A DNA stretch of 64,000 nt from Lepisosteus oculatus (taxonomy: Eukaryota > Chordata > Actinopteri > Semionotiformes > Lepisosteidae), in NCBI RefSeq assembly GCF_040954835.1, contig NC_090709.1:42230490-42294489 (forward strand), given 5' to 3'. A model generated the notes under the pieces. That model did no database searches. It was not told the DNA's origin and worked only from the letters and a program-made list of their open reading frames with translations. Below are positions 33,805 through 45,007 of this stretch, in pieces; the first letter of the stretch is position 1; every line of letters begins with the position of its first letter. A program made the translations under genes and the position numbers.

Positions 33805-36800
33805 CTAGTTATCCCGCACTTCTGCAAGGTTTTTATAAAGTGTCGAGAAGCGGATGACCTTGATCTCGTTCACGTGCTGCCTCTTGTCGTCCCAGATGTA
33901 CTCGGGGGAGAGCAGCTTGGTGGGCTTGTGGCGGATCAGGTACTTGTTGAGGTGGCTCTCCTCCTGCCAGGCCGCCTCGATGTCGTTCCTCTTGTCCACC
34001 ACCAGGTTCTCCTCGCAGGTCTTGACCAGCCGGTACACGTCGTCGACGAGCCCCCCGAACACGGCCGCCTGGTAGTAGAAATCGCCCTGGCCTTGGGGGA
34101 CGTAGGCGGCGGAGGCCAGCCGGCGCTCGTAGGTGAACTGGTCCCGGTCGAAATAATAAAACCAAGGGTGGAGGGCGGCCACCAGCTCGCCCAGCACCTC
34201 CGCCCCCACGCGCTCGTGGAAGAACATGTCCACGTCCAGGCAGTAGATATACCGGGCCTCCCGCCGGATCTGCTCCTCGATGGTCTTCCGGATGATCTCC
34301 ATCCGCCGCAGGGAGATCTCCTGCCAGCGGTCGAACTTGGGCACCCGGATGGCGGTGAGGTTCCTGCCGGGGCCCAGGGACACCCGCGGCACCTCGCCCG
34401 GCTGGTCGGTGAAGACGTAGTAGTGCACCCGGAACCCCACCAGGTAGTGCTTCTCCGCCGACTCCAGGAACCCCTTCAGGAAGCGGATGTACCTGGGAAA
34501 AGAGAGGGGGGGGGGGGTGGCCAAGTTTGGGAATGGTGATGTTGTACCAGATGGGCATCAGCTTGACTTGCCAGCAGCCATATCAGTCTGCAAGTCCCAG
34601 CTGGCAGCCCCCCCCCACTGGAGCTCAGCAGGTGTGAGCCTGGTCAGTACCTGGATGGGAGACCTCCTGGGAAAAACTAAGGTTCCTGCTGGAAGAGGTG
34701 TGAGTGGGGCCAGCAGGGGGCGCTCTCACCCTGCGGTCCGTGTGGGTCCTAATGCCCCAGTATAGTGACGGGGGACACTTTACTGTAAACAGGCGCCGTC
34801 CTTCAGATGAGACGTAAAACCGAGGTCCTGGCTCTCTGGGGTCATTAAAAATCCCAGGGTGTCTCTCGAAAAGAGTAGGGGTGTAACCCCGGCGTCCTGG
34901 CCAAATTTCCCATTGGCCCTTACCAATCATGGCCTCCTAATAATCCCCATTTATGAACTGGCTTCATTACTCTGCTCTCCTCCCCACTGAGAGCTGCTGT
35001 GTGGGGAGCAGACTGGTGCATCATCCAGGTGGGGCTGCACATTGGTGGCGGTAGTGGGATTCCCCATTACCTGTAAAGCGCTTTGAGTGGAGTGTCCAGA
35101 AAAGCACAATATAAGTGTAAGTAGTTATTATTATTAATAATTATTGACACCGAGGGTCACCTGTATGTATTGTTATTTGGCTGAAAATAACCTTTTAGCT
35201 TCCTTATCATTAAAACGAGGCGGGCCAAGTTCAGAACACATTTGACCAATTCTAATTTAATTTCCAGCTACGGATCGTGTGCCAGCTGACTTTTTCAGGT
35301 GCTGAGATGGCGGTATCCTTGTTGTTCTGTGAGAGCAAGGGCTTACTGTCAGAACCAGGTTAAGATGACACTCGAAGTACCCATTTTGCTAAAGTGATTT
35401 AGCGGTCAGGCGGTTGATGAATACAGCCAACACATTTTTTTTTAAAAACAAAAATCTTTGTGATAAACGTGTCTTACTTGCCGACCGCGAAGACGGTGGT
35501 CGCTATGGTGACATTGAGGGGCTTGTAGATGCTGTCGATGATCAAGGGGTCAAAGGTCCCTTCCCAGACGATGGGAGCCAGCCAGGGGGTGACGGTCAGC
35601 ACGTCTCTCCTCCTGGGACACGAGGCGATCAGAAGTCGAAGTTGATCAATCTTTTTTTTTATTACTATACATTTATTATCAATATTTATTGTCAGACAGT
35701 TCCTCTCAGCACCTCAGGCCCTTACAGAGCAACCTGAGACCTAGCACTTAGTAACCAGCTAGCACCTGGTTCGGTGCTCTGCTTATCTAACCCGGAACAG
35801 GGTGCACAGCCGATCCCTGCTCCAGCGATTGCTGATCTGCAATCTTGAGACCGGCCTCACCTGTTGGCCACCTTGGTCAGTGGGAAATCATATTAAAAAT
35901 GAAAGAAATGCCCCCTCACAACAATTAAGGACTGACGATTAAAGAGAGACATCCGGGAGAGAGGAGCTTCTCTGTCCTGAACCAGCCCTTACAGGGAGAG
36001 GAGCAGCCTGAGAGAGAGAGGAGCTTCTCTGTCCTGAACCAGCTCTTACAGAGAGAGGAGCAGCCTGAGAGAGAGAGGAGCTTCTCTGTCCTGAACCAGC
36101 CCTTACAGAGAGAGGAGCAGCCTGAGAGAGAGAGGAGCTTCTCTGTCCTGAACCAGCTCTTACAGAGAGAGGAGCAGCCTGAGAGAGAGAGAGGAGCTTC
36201 TCTGTCCTGAACCAGCCCTTACAGAGAGAGGAGCAGCCTGAGAGAGAGAGGAGCTTCTCTGTCCTGAACCAGCCCTTACAGAGAGAGGAGCAGCCTGAGA
36301 GAGAGAGGAGCTTCTCTGTCCTGAACAGCCCTTACGGTGGCTCTGTGGCTCAGGATCTACACCTGGGCTGGAAGGGTTTGCCGGTTCAAATCCCGCGGCC
36401 GGCAGAGGAATCCTACTCTGTTGGGCCCCTGAGCGAGGCCCTGAACCCCAGCTTCTCCGGGGGCATTGTACAATGGTTCACAACCCCTCTAAGTCTGGCA
36501 TGTACTGGCTTTGGGCTGACACAATTGTCTGGTGTTTCGTCGTCTTTTGTTTTCATTTGGAGGTCAAGCAAAAGCCCACAAACTGACAATTGTTAATATG
36601 GGGGTTTTCCCCAACCCTGTGTAAGCAAAAAGCAGCATTTCAGTTTGACCGGAAAAAAAGCAGTCAGTCTCAATATGAGAAATGGGATTTGAATACTCAC
36701 TGGGGCTCCAATACTCTGGTCTGCTTGTAAACTAACCTGAAAGAAGGAAGACGAGGTGTTTTCATTTCAGATTTACAGGAAGCACTTTGTGGTTTGGCAC

Positions 36801-39800
36801 CTCTTGGGCAATCCTGACATTAATCAATCCGATTGATTACGCTTGTCCAGTCACGCTTTTCTGAGACTGGGAACAACATTTAGCCGGGTAGGACATGTCC
36901 TGCCACATGACCATCCTGTGTCGTGGGAAGCTGGAGCCTAGCTGGCCAGAAACGAGTGCGTGGCAGGGTACCACCTGGGTGGGACGCCAGTCCATCCCAG
37001 GGCAAGTGCAAGCCATTCACACATGGGGGCGATTTGGAGGCCATGGTAAAGGCTGGGGGGGGGGGGGGAGTCTGGACATCGGGGTTACACCCCTACTCTA
37101 TTCGAGAGATTTTTAATGAGCACAGAGAGTCAGGTCCTCGGTTTTTACGTCTCATCCGAAGGATGGCGTCTGTTTACAGTCTAGCGTCCCCCGTCACTAT
37201 ACTGGGGCATTAGGACCCACACGGACCGCAGGGTGAGAGCGCCCCCTGCTGGCCCCCACTCACACCTCTTCCAGCAGCAGCCTTAGTTTTTCCCAGGAGG
37301 TCTCCCCTCCAGGTACTGACCAGGCTCCCACCTGCTGAGCTCCAGTGGGGGGGGGGGCTGCCAGTTGTGAGTTGCAGGGCGATGGGGCTGCATCGTTCTC
37401 GAGTTCTGTATCGTAAAGGCATGGGGGAAGACTCTGATCACAAAGGGATTGTAATCTGGCGGGTGTTAGATGACCGGGGGAAGGGTCACTTATAACCAGT
37501 ATTTCCGGAACGCAACACCGAATGTACTCGATATAGACCTGAGCAAGATGGCCGCCGAGGAGAACCAGCTGACCCGCTGTTGGAAAAAGGCCTATCCAGC
37601 GAAACAGTGAGACACAGGTGAGCTAGGCCAAGGAAGCAAGATATAAATGACCCTTCTCCTGGTCCTCTGACACAGGACATTTGCGAGCTTTCAAGCTGTT
37701 GACGGGCCAGATCCATTTCTAGACGTCTCTTTTCCGTTCAAAACCTCCACCTACGGTCATTTCACGTTGTGGTTCAACGTGCTGGCTGTTTCCCAGAATA
37801 CCTGGGTTGGGACGCCATGGACTGTGGTTCCTGATGCTAGTTTGTCTGCAGACGGGAAGGAAGACTCACCCTTCCGGACTGGTGATTATCTTGGGAATGG
37901 CATCGCAGTGTCTTCTGTCAAAGCCAGAAAGGAGGTAGTTAGCGGAAGAGACAGGATGCCTTCGTGCGACGTTTAACTACGTTCGTTCAGAGACGGCATC
38001 AAGGGTCAAATTCAGTTCCTGGAGTAACTACAGTGTGACTGTTAGTTTTGTTATTATTACATCGCAGAGGTGGTTTGTGTAGCTCCGTGGCTGTCGGTTC
38101 AAGTCCAGGGGTGCTGTCTGTGTGGAGTTTGCATGTTCCCCTTGTGCTGGCATGGGTTTCCCCTCACAGTCCAGAGACATGCTGATGATTAAATTGGCTT
38201 AAAGTGTCCTGTGATGGACTGGTGTCCTGTCCAGGGGGTGTGAGTGTGTGTGTGTCCTGTGACAGACTTGTGTGCTGTCCAGGGTGTGTGAGTGTGTGTG
38301 TGTGTGTCCTGTGATGGAGTGGTGAGCGTTCTGGCGCACTATGGCTGCCGTTTCTGGACACTCCACTCGATAGCCCTTTACAGGGTAATCCCACTACCGC
38401 CACCAATGTGCAACATCCGCCTGGATGATGCGACGGCAGCCGTAGGGCGCCAGAACGCTCCCCACACACCAGCTCTCAGTGGGGAGGAGAGCAGAGGGAT
38501 GAAGCCAGTTCAGAGAGGGGGATTATTAGGAGGCCATGATGAGTAAGGGGCCAATGGGAAATTTGGCCAGGACGCCGGGGTTACACCCCTACTCTTTTCG
38601 AGAAGCGCCCTGGGATTGACCACAGAGAGTCAGGACCTCAGGGGCCTAGGTGGGACACAAGTCCATCACAGGGCAGACACAGACCCTGACAGGCCCAGGC
38701 TATTATATTCTCACCAAAACCGAGTTTCCAGAGCGCCAGGAGGAAACGAACGCAAACATGCAAACTCCACCCAGACACCCCCCCACCCCAGGTCTCGAAC
38801 CACCCCCGATGCTAAAATATTTGCTGGCATTCAGGAGCTGTGCTGTTTATGGGTCACCAAATATCCCGATTGAAGAATACTTACTCTGGGGTGTATCGTC
38901 CAGGAGATTGACTCTCAAAAAAAATCTTGAAATAACTAATAATAAAAAAAAACAGAACATTTTTTAAATTTTGGGGGACAAAGTTCCACTTTCGTAGTCT
39001 GACTTTATGACAAACGAACAATTATTCTACACACAATCTACTTTTCTAAGCGCTAGGAGAGGCAGGGAAACACAGCTGATCAAGGCACAGAGAGAAGGAA
39101 CATCACCACCATCGCCCTCCTCTTCCTCAGATCTTGTGCCAGGACCTTGTTCTGATCTTGGACACACACACACACTCACACACCCTGGACAGGACACCAG
39201 TCTGTCACAGGACACACACACACTCTCACACCCTGGACAGGACACCATCCTGTCACAGAACACACACACTCACACACCCTGAACAGGACACCAGTCTATC
39301 ACAGGACACACACACCCTCACACCCTGGACAGGACACCAGTCCATCACAAGTCACAAACACACACACACACCCTGGACAGGACACCAGTCCTTCACAGGA
39401 CACACACACACCCTGGACAGGACACCAGTCCATCACAGGACACACACACACTCCCTCACACACCCTGGACAGGACACCAGTCCATCAGAGGACACACACA
39501 CACTCACACACCCTGAACAGGACACCAGTCTATCACAGGACACACACACAGGCTCACACCCTGGACAGGACACCAGTCCATCACAGGACACACACAGAAA
39601 CACACACTCGAACACCCTGGACAGAACACCAATCCATCGCAGGACACACACACTCACTCACACACCCTGGACAGGACAGCAGTCCATCACAGGACACACA
39701 CACGGTCAGTTTCCCCAGAGGCCAACTTAACCTCCCGGTACGTTTTGTTTTCGGACCAAACAGGGAAGGAAGGAAACCCCAATGTGCAGAAGAGGGAGAA

Positions 39801-40097
39801 CATGCAAACTCCACCCAGACAAGACCCCAGGTCCAAGAATTGAACCCGAGCGCGGGGTGGCAGCAGAGCAGACTAAACCCAATGAAACCCGTGTCCGGGC
39901 GTGACTTCCAGGCTCCCTCCAAGCGCGATCAGAACAAGGTCCGGCAGGAATTCTTGGAAAAGGCCAAGCTGCTAATTAGCTAATAGCCAAGCCAGGCTAG
40001 CAGACATCCGGCAGTTTACGCCAACTTACCAATATGACAACACCACCCCCACCAGAATGCCGACGAGGACACCCAGAAAGTGCCGCGAGACGCCCAT
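33805..40097 (-). CDS. GT6-family glycosyltransferase (ABO/GGTA1/GBGT1-like), 332 aa
   Basis: Exons: 40097-40030 (ATG, membrane anchor), 38911-38885, 37914-37870, 36736-36701, 35612-35478, 34492-33805; total 999 nt. Vertebrate ABO also ends with 36, 135 and about 690-bp exons. A type II Golgi enzyme is expected to add alpha1,3-linked Gal or GalNAc. Residues 5-22 are the hydrophobic signal anchor. TPWLAPIVWEGTF (67-79) and VHYYVFTDQP (126-135) are family blocks; DVD at 190-192 binds Mn-UDP-sugar; the acceptor and donor pocket includes FYYQAAVFGG (242-251); SHLNKY and LSPEYIWD follow. N-glycosylation sites: N92 and N148. The donor-specificity triplet is QAA, not the HAA of GGTA1, LGG/MGA of ABO or GGA of GBGT1. 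The C-terminal IRFSTL resembles GBGT1. An acceptor (tgtttag/gaagc) lies just before the ATG, so a 5'UTR exon is likely upstream. The 27-bp exon is the weakest call. Confidence 0.88.
34570..35140 (+). mobile_element. 5S-derived SINE, full length
   Basis: Head 'gccagcagccatatcagtct' through the tail 'gcacaatataagtgtaag'. It lies in the last intron of the glycosyltransferase gene, antisense to it. Confidence 0.85.
35766..35950 (+). repeat. unnamed ~185-bp repeat, copy 2
   Basis: Direct repeat of 33294-33480, about 2.3 kb away. The pair brackets the last two glycosyltransferase exons. Confidence 0.75.
35952..36335. repeat. 57-bp minisatellite, ~6.5 copies
   Basis: The unit contains 'gagaggagcttctctgtcct', 'gaaccagcccttacagagag' and 'aggagcagcctgagaga'. 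Confidence 0.95.
36335..36480 (+). mobile_element. tRNA-derived SINE, 5' part
   Basis: 'ggtggctctgtggctcagga', B-box 'ggttcaaatcc', 'gcgaggccctgaaccccagc'. It abuts the 57-bp array. Confidence 0.7.
36928..37030 (-). mobile_element. DANA-like SINE fragment
   Basis: 'gaagctggagcctagctggc' to 'gtgggacgccagtccatccc'. Confidence 0.5.
37038..37392 (-). mobile_element. 5S-derived SINE, tail missing
   Basis: The body from 'ggccatggtaaaggctgggg' to the 5S-like head near 37390 is on the minus strand. Confidence 0.75.
38095..38335 (+). mobile_element. DANA-like SINE with short minisatellite expansion
   Basis: 'gtgtggagtttgcatgttcc' core, then three copies of the 'cctgtgatggactggtgtcc' block with TG runs. 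It joins a SINE body at 38325. Confidence 0.65.
38340..38640 (-). mobile_element. 5S-derived SINE, internally deleted
   Basis: The tail and body are rearranged: 'ttctggacactccactcgat' follows 'cactatggctgccg', and the copy stops after 'gagagtcaggacctc'. Confidence 0.65.
38640..38815 (-). mobile_element. DANA-like SINE fragment
   Basis: 'acaagtccatcacagggcag' and 'aacatgcaaactccacccag'. Confidence 0.5.
39150..39880 (-). repeat. CA-rich minisatellite derived from a DANA-like SINE
   Basis: About 12 copies of 'cctggacaggacaccagtcc' + 'atcacaggacacacac' with variable CA/CTCA runs (39165-39705). The SINE core follows at 39790-39850 (catgcaaactccacccagac). Confidence 0.85.
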
Positions 40098-40559
40098 GCT
40101 TCCTAAACAGAGGAAGAAGACCTGCGTCAGGAGGAACGTCAAAGAGCTCTCGATGTCGGCGACGTCGGAAGGGGACGATTTCACGCCGACGAGAATCCCA
40201 GCGGTTTCTGCCTCAGATCTGCCGGGGGCAGGATGAGAAGAGTTTGGACAACGGCGGGTTTTGCGACAAGGCGAGGCACAGACCCTAAGACAAAAAAAAA
40301 TATTTTTGGGGATGAAGGGAATCCTGGGAGGTTGGTTGATGACCAGCCAAGCTACCTTCCACCTCCTCTATCTTCTGGGGGCTCCTCCCAGCCTCCTGCA
40401 CTTCCATCCGGGGTGGGGGGGGTCCGTCCTCGGTCCCGAGGGATAAGCCCACTCGCGCTGGACCTCCCATCCGCAGACATCCTCGAATGGCTTGGGGCAT
40501 GATGGGAAGAGTGCGGGCTTTCGGATATTGTCTTCTCCATCCACCCCTTTGTCTAACCG

Positions 40560-40905
40560 CTTCTTCCTAATCGGAGCTGCGGGAGAGCCGGGGCTTATCC
40601 CAGCAAGCAATGGGCCCAAGGTAGGATACACCAGTCCGTCACAGGACACACACACACACTCACACACCCTGGAGAGGACACCAGTCCGTCACAGGATACA
40701 CACACACACACACACTGGAGAGGACACCAGTCCGTCACAGGATACACACACACACACACACGCACTCACACACCCTGGACTGGACGCCAGTCTATCACAG
40801 GACACACACACACCCTGGAGAGGACACCAGTCCATCACAGGACACACACTCACACACCCTGGACTGGACGCCAGTCTATCACACACACACACACACACAC
40901 TGTGT
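40560..40905 (-). repeat. DANA-like SINE 3' end with CA-rich minisatellite
   Basis: 'cggagctgcgggagagccgg', 'cccagcaagcaatgggccca', then about six 'ctggagaggacaccagtccg' units with CA runs. Confidence 0.8.
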
Positions 40906-41019
40906 CCTGTTTCAAAGGAAATGCATCCTGTGTTTTCCCAGCTCTGGAAATCATGGAGCCCAAAAGAGAGTCAGAGAGACTCTCTAAAGCCTTCTAGAAG
41001 AGAGTCAGAGAGTTCACTG

Positions 41020-41290
41020 TTTCTGGAATAAACAGTAAACTCTCTGCTTCCACCTGGCCCTTTACAACTGTTTGTTGTGCAATACACGCCAGGGACTTGT
41101 GCAATCGGCTTATGATGTGCAATACAACTTGTTGTGCGCTGTTCTAGTTTGTTCTTTGTATATTCTGGACCGTGAGCGCCTATTTTTAGTGCACTTCTCA
41201 CTGACGGGGATTGCGTTGTTGTCTGATTGTATCACTTCGTTGCGCCGTCGCAGTTTCCCCTCAAGGGATCAGTGATCAGCATTTATCGAG
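41020..41290 (+). repeat. interspersed repeat related to 48540-49110 and 60310-60650
   Basis: Shares (inverted) 'ttgtgcaatacacgccagggacttgtgcaa' in two blocks and the end 'agtttcccctcaagggatca'. Probably a LINE 3' region; family not recognised. Confidence 0.5.
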
Positions 41291-41805
41291 AAGAGCGAAA
41301 TGCTAGCGGTTGGCTTTCAGTTGTTTTTGTGTGCGTGTTACAGGAAACCGTTTAAGGCTGCGCGGCGACGCCCTGCTTATCTTTTTTTGCATAGAGACTC
41401 GGTTTCGGGAAGTGTCAACTCGTCAAAAAGTCAAGAAGAGGCAATTTTGGTGTCCTGCGTTTTGCCGCCCCCTTTTCTTTTTAAATTCGTTTAGCGAAAA
41501 CGTCTTTATTTTTATTGTTTTGTATTCCCCTCACGTTGACGTTACGTCGAGGGCTTTGCGTCGACGACCGGCACCGGCGTCTCGGGTCAAGGCAGCGCGG
41601 TTTCCCGCTGTAAACACAATCCAATGTTGTTGTTTTTTTTTGGGTTGGGATGCCTCAGGGGGGGTTGAATACTTTTTTTGTAGGCCCCGTATAAAGTACA
41701 ATTCGGAGGATTTTCTTTACAAAAAAAAAAGAAAAGAAAAAGGCGGGTCTGGATATCAGAAACCCGAGATCTAAATCGATAGATACAGAAGCTGCGCGTA
41801 TGTGA

Positions 41806-41859
<54 letters not shown>

Positions 41860-42352
41860 TGCTTACACTTATATAGCGCTTTTCTGGACACTCCACTCAA
41901 AGCGCTGTACAGGTCATGGGGAATCCCACTACCGCCACCAATGTGCAGCCCCACCTGGATGATGCGACGGCAGCCATAGTGCGCCAGAACGCTCCCCACA
42001 CAGCAGCTCTCAGTGGGGAGGAGAGCAGAGGGATGGAGCCAGTTCAGAGAGGGGGGTTATTAGGAGGCCATGGTTGGTAAGGGTCAATGGGAAATTTGGC
42101 CAGGACGCCGGGGTTACACCCCTACTCTTTTCGAGAGACGCCCTGGGATTTTTAATGACCACAGAGAGTCAGGACCTGGGTTTGACGTCTCATCCGAAGG
42201 ACGGCGCCTGTTTACAGTCCAGTGTCCCCCGTCACTATACTGGGGCATTAGGACCCACACAGACCGCAGGGTGAGCGCCCCCTGCTGGCCCCACTAACAC
42301 CTCTTCCAGCAGCCACCTTAGTTTTTCCCAGGAGGTCTCCCCTCCAGGTACT

Positions 42353-43150
42353 GAATTGACTACTGCAATGCTCTACTCTCTGGGGTATCTAAATCTACTC
42401 TGAACAAGTATGTCCAAAATTCAGCAGCCAGAATCCTGACCAGGTCTAGTGCAAGTGTTCACAATACTCCCATCCTGGAGTCCCTGCACTGGCTTCCGGT
42501 CAAATTCCGTGTGGGCTTTAAAATCCTCCTGCTCACCTACAAGGCTTTACATGGCTTGGCACCTCAATACCTGTCTGAACTTTTATCGCCCTGCTCCCCA
42601 CCTCGCAACCTCCGCTCTTCAAATTCTGCCCTCCTTACTGTCCCCCAAGCCCGTCTACCTTCCTGCTGTCATTCCCGGCAGCTGCCGGAAAAGATCCCGA
42701 AGAGAGATCCCCCCCGACGGACGAAAGAAACCACATCATCTTAAATCTTAAATCTTAAATTTAAGATTTAAGCCCGTCTACATTGTATGGGCGACAGGGC
42801 CTTCTCCTGTTGTGCCCCCAAGCTCTGGAACTCTCTGCCCGAGGATATCAGAGAGTCACCTTCTCTAAACTCCTGCCAATCCAGACTCCAAACCCTCTTC
42901 TTCAGAAGAGCCTTTACTGAACTGGTTCTGTTCTTCACCCCTCTGCTCTTCTTAATACCATCTTCCACGGTCTCCTCTATTGTTATTGTTGTATTGTTGT
43001 AATTATAATTGTCTCCTATCTTGTGAAATCTTCTTATTTATTGTTGTAGTCTTCTTATTTATTGTTATTGTCATCCTGTAAAGCGCTTTGAGAAGCCACC
43101 TTTAAAGGCGCTATATAAAATAAAGTTTTTTATTATTATTATTATTATTA
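42353..43150 (+). mobile_element. L2-type LINE, 3' fragment, nested
   Basis: Encodes LDYCNALLSGV-like residues, FKILLLTYKALHGLAPQYL and SLPEDIRESPSLNSCQSRLQ, ending 'gcgctatataaaataaagt' plus ATT repeats. TACTGA flanks both ends (target duplication inside the SINE). Confidence 0.85.
42659..42769 (+). mobile_element. 111-bp unidentified insertion inside the L2
   Basis: Flanked by a perfect 12-bp direct repeat, AAGCCCGTCTAC, at 42647-42658 and 42770-42781. It ends in a CTTAAAT-type tail. The long duplication and tail suggest LINE-mediated insertion of a short RNA-derived sequence. Confidence 0.75.
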
Positions 43151-43229
43151 TTACTGACCAGGATCACACCTGCTGAGCTCCAGTGGGGGGGCTGCCAGTT
43201 GTGAGTTGCAGGGCGATCTGGCTGCTGGC

Positions 43230-44020
43230 CGAATTAACTTAAAAAATAAACCTCCTGAGTTTTTTATTTTTGGACCGGTTTTTCAGCGGCACGGAACTCA
43301 AAACTCGAGGCACCGGTGACGTTGAGAGAAGCAGAAGCAGAGGCCCCTTTTCTCACGACTGTGGCCCACATTCACACAACTCGGAGCGAAAATGAGGAAG
43401 AGGCGGGTCTCCCACATCCTCTTTTCGTCTTTCACTGCCTTTTACTCTATTTTACCGGCTTGGCTTGGCTGGTCTGCCTGGTTAAAAATCACAATCGGTC
43501 TGGTTGGTTGGTTGGTTGGTTGTTTTTCAGTTCCAAGTAACCCCCCGCCCCCCAAAAAAACCTCGAAAGATACGGCTCATTTTCACAATCTCAGATCTTG
43601 CCAAGCGCGGAGGAGAAAGAAAAGAAAGAAAGAAAAATAAATAAATAAAGGACGTCACACTCTTTTTTTTCCTAAACGCGCCTTGCGCCGCCCGCCCGCC
43701 AACGGCATTTGTCGTCGCTTTGCGACGCGCTGAAAAATAATATTTTTTTTGTGTGTGTAAGTGCTTACAAATGCGAAAAATAATATTTAACAAAACACCC
43801 CCAGGAAAACGGACCTCACACAGGTCGGAGGCGCCACCGCGACCTCTTCGGACGCGTTTAACGGAGATCACCCCCCCCAAACAAGAAACACCGAGCTGTT
43901 TTGCGGCTTTGCAGATCCTGCCAGTGGGGGGGCTGTGCTTGTTCGCTTGTGGGGCACCTTCCTGGCTCTTAAAAGTTTTGGACGCGGTGCGACCAGAGAG
44001 TTTAGACAACCCCGTGCACA
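43230..44020. other. no gene seen
   Basis: Contains a GGTT run near 43502 and A-rich purine tracts; no recognised element. Confidence 0.4.
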
Positions 44021-44029
44021 GAGTATGGG

Positions 44030-44330
44030 GGTTCCCAGTCAGAGCCGGAGCCTATCCCAGCAAGCCCCCAGGCGCCGGGAGACAGGACGCGGGCGCACAC
44101 ACACACCCACACACACACCCACAACGCCGCCTGGCCTGGTTTTCTCCCAGAAGACCACAAACCCACCAGCGTGCTTTTGGACTGGGGTGGGGGGGACGCC
44201 CACACAAACCCAGGGAGAACGTGCAGACTCCACACAGGCAGCCTCTGCCCCGTCCAGGATTACCGTTTTCGCCTCCGGGGGGGGGTTTCAGTCTCCGCGG
44301 GAGCGGCGCCACCTGGTCCGCGGTCTCTCG
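44030..44330 (-). mobile_element. DANA-like SINE copy
   Basis: 'agccggagcctatcccagca', a CA-rich section, 'ccaccagcgtgcttttggac' and 'aacccagggagaacgtgcag'. Confidence 0.65.
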
Positions 44331-44446
44331 CCGGGCGACCGGAGCAGGCTGGGAAGGCAGAAGAGGAGCTCCATGCGGGTGTCGGAGCAGACCGGACACC
44401 TCAGCCTCAACACTCGTCTCCCGACTAGCTGGCTGAGACGCAAGAG

Positions 44447-44506
44447 TCCCCTCCCCCCCCTCTCTCTCTCTCTCTCTCCCCTCTCTCTCCTTCCCCCTCC
44501 CTCTCT

Positions 44507-44539
<33 letters not shown>

Positions 44540-44752
44540 CCTCCCTCTCCCTCTCTCTCCCTCCCTCTCCCTCTCTCTCCCCCTCCCTCCCTCTCTCCCT
44601 CCCTCTCCCTCTCTCCCCCTCTCTCTCCTTCCCCCTCCCTCTCTCTCTCTCTCCCTCCCTCTCTCTCTTTCTCTCTCTCCCTCCCTCTCCCTCTCTCCCC
44701 CTCTCTCCCCCTCTCCCCCTCTCTCTCTCCCCCTCCCTCTCTCTCTCTCTTC
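44447..44752. repeat. ~300-bp pure pyrimidine (CT) tract
   Basis: Only C and T on the plus strand, in CTCT and CCCT blocks with repeated subunits of about 150 bp. No coding meaning. Confidence 0.95.
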
Positions 44753-45007
44753 ACACGGAACACCTATAGCCCTAGCCTGTGCCAGGCTTCCTGTTTGAAC
44801 GGAAACACATTTAATAGAGGCACCAGTGCTGTAGAATGGGGGGGGCTGAAATCTGAAAGCTCAGAAATGAACAGGCAGGTTGAGGGCAGTGTATTCGTTG
44901 TCACTCCAGCCCTTCCATGTTCTGTGCTGATCCAGCAGCTCGAAGGGACAGGCTTCACCACGGCGTCCTGACCGTCTGGGTCCGGGGCTGGGAGCACCTG
45001 GTCCCGT

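Larger units (their letters stand above)
41804..43222 (-). mobile_element. 5S-derived SINE interrupted by an L2 LINE
   Basis: Tail and body at 41804-42352; the 5S-like head resumes at 43153-43222 ('ccaggatcacacctgctgag'). The 800 bp between them are L2. Confidence 0.85.

Noticed and set aside
33874-34539. 221-aa plus-strand ORF
   Set aside because: Antisense shadow of the last GT6 exon.
37549-37614. 20-codon ORF (MAAEENQLTRCWKKAYPAKQ) with a good start context
   Set aside because: Inside a GT6 intron on the opposite strand, no homologue recognised, and 'aagatggc' motifs recur in repeats here.
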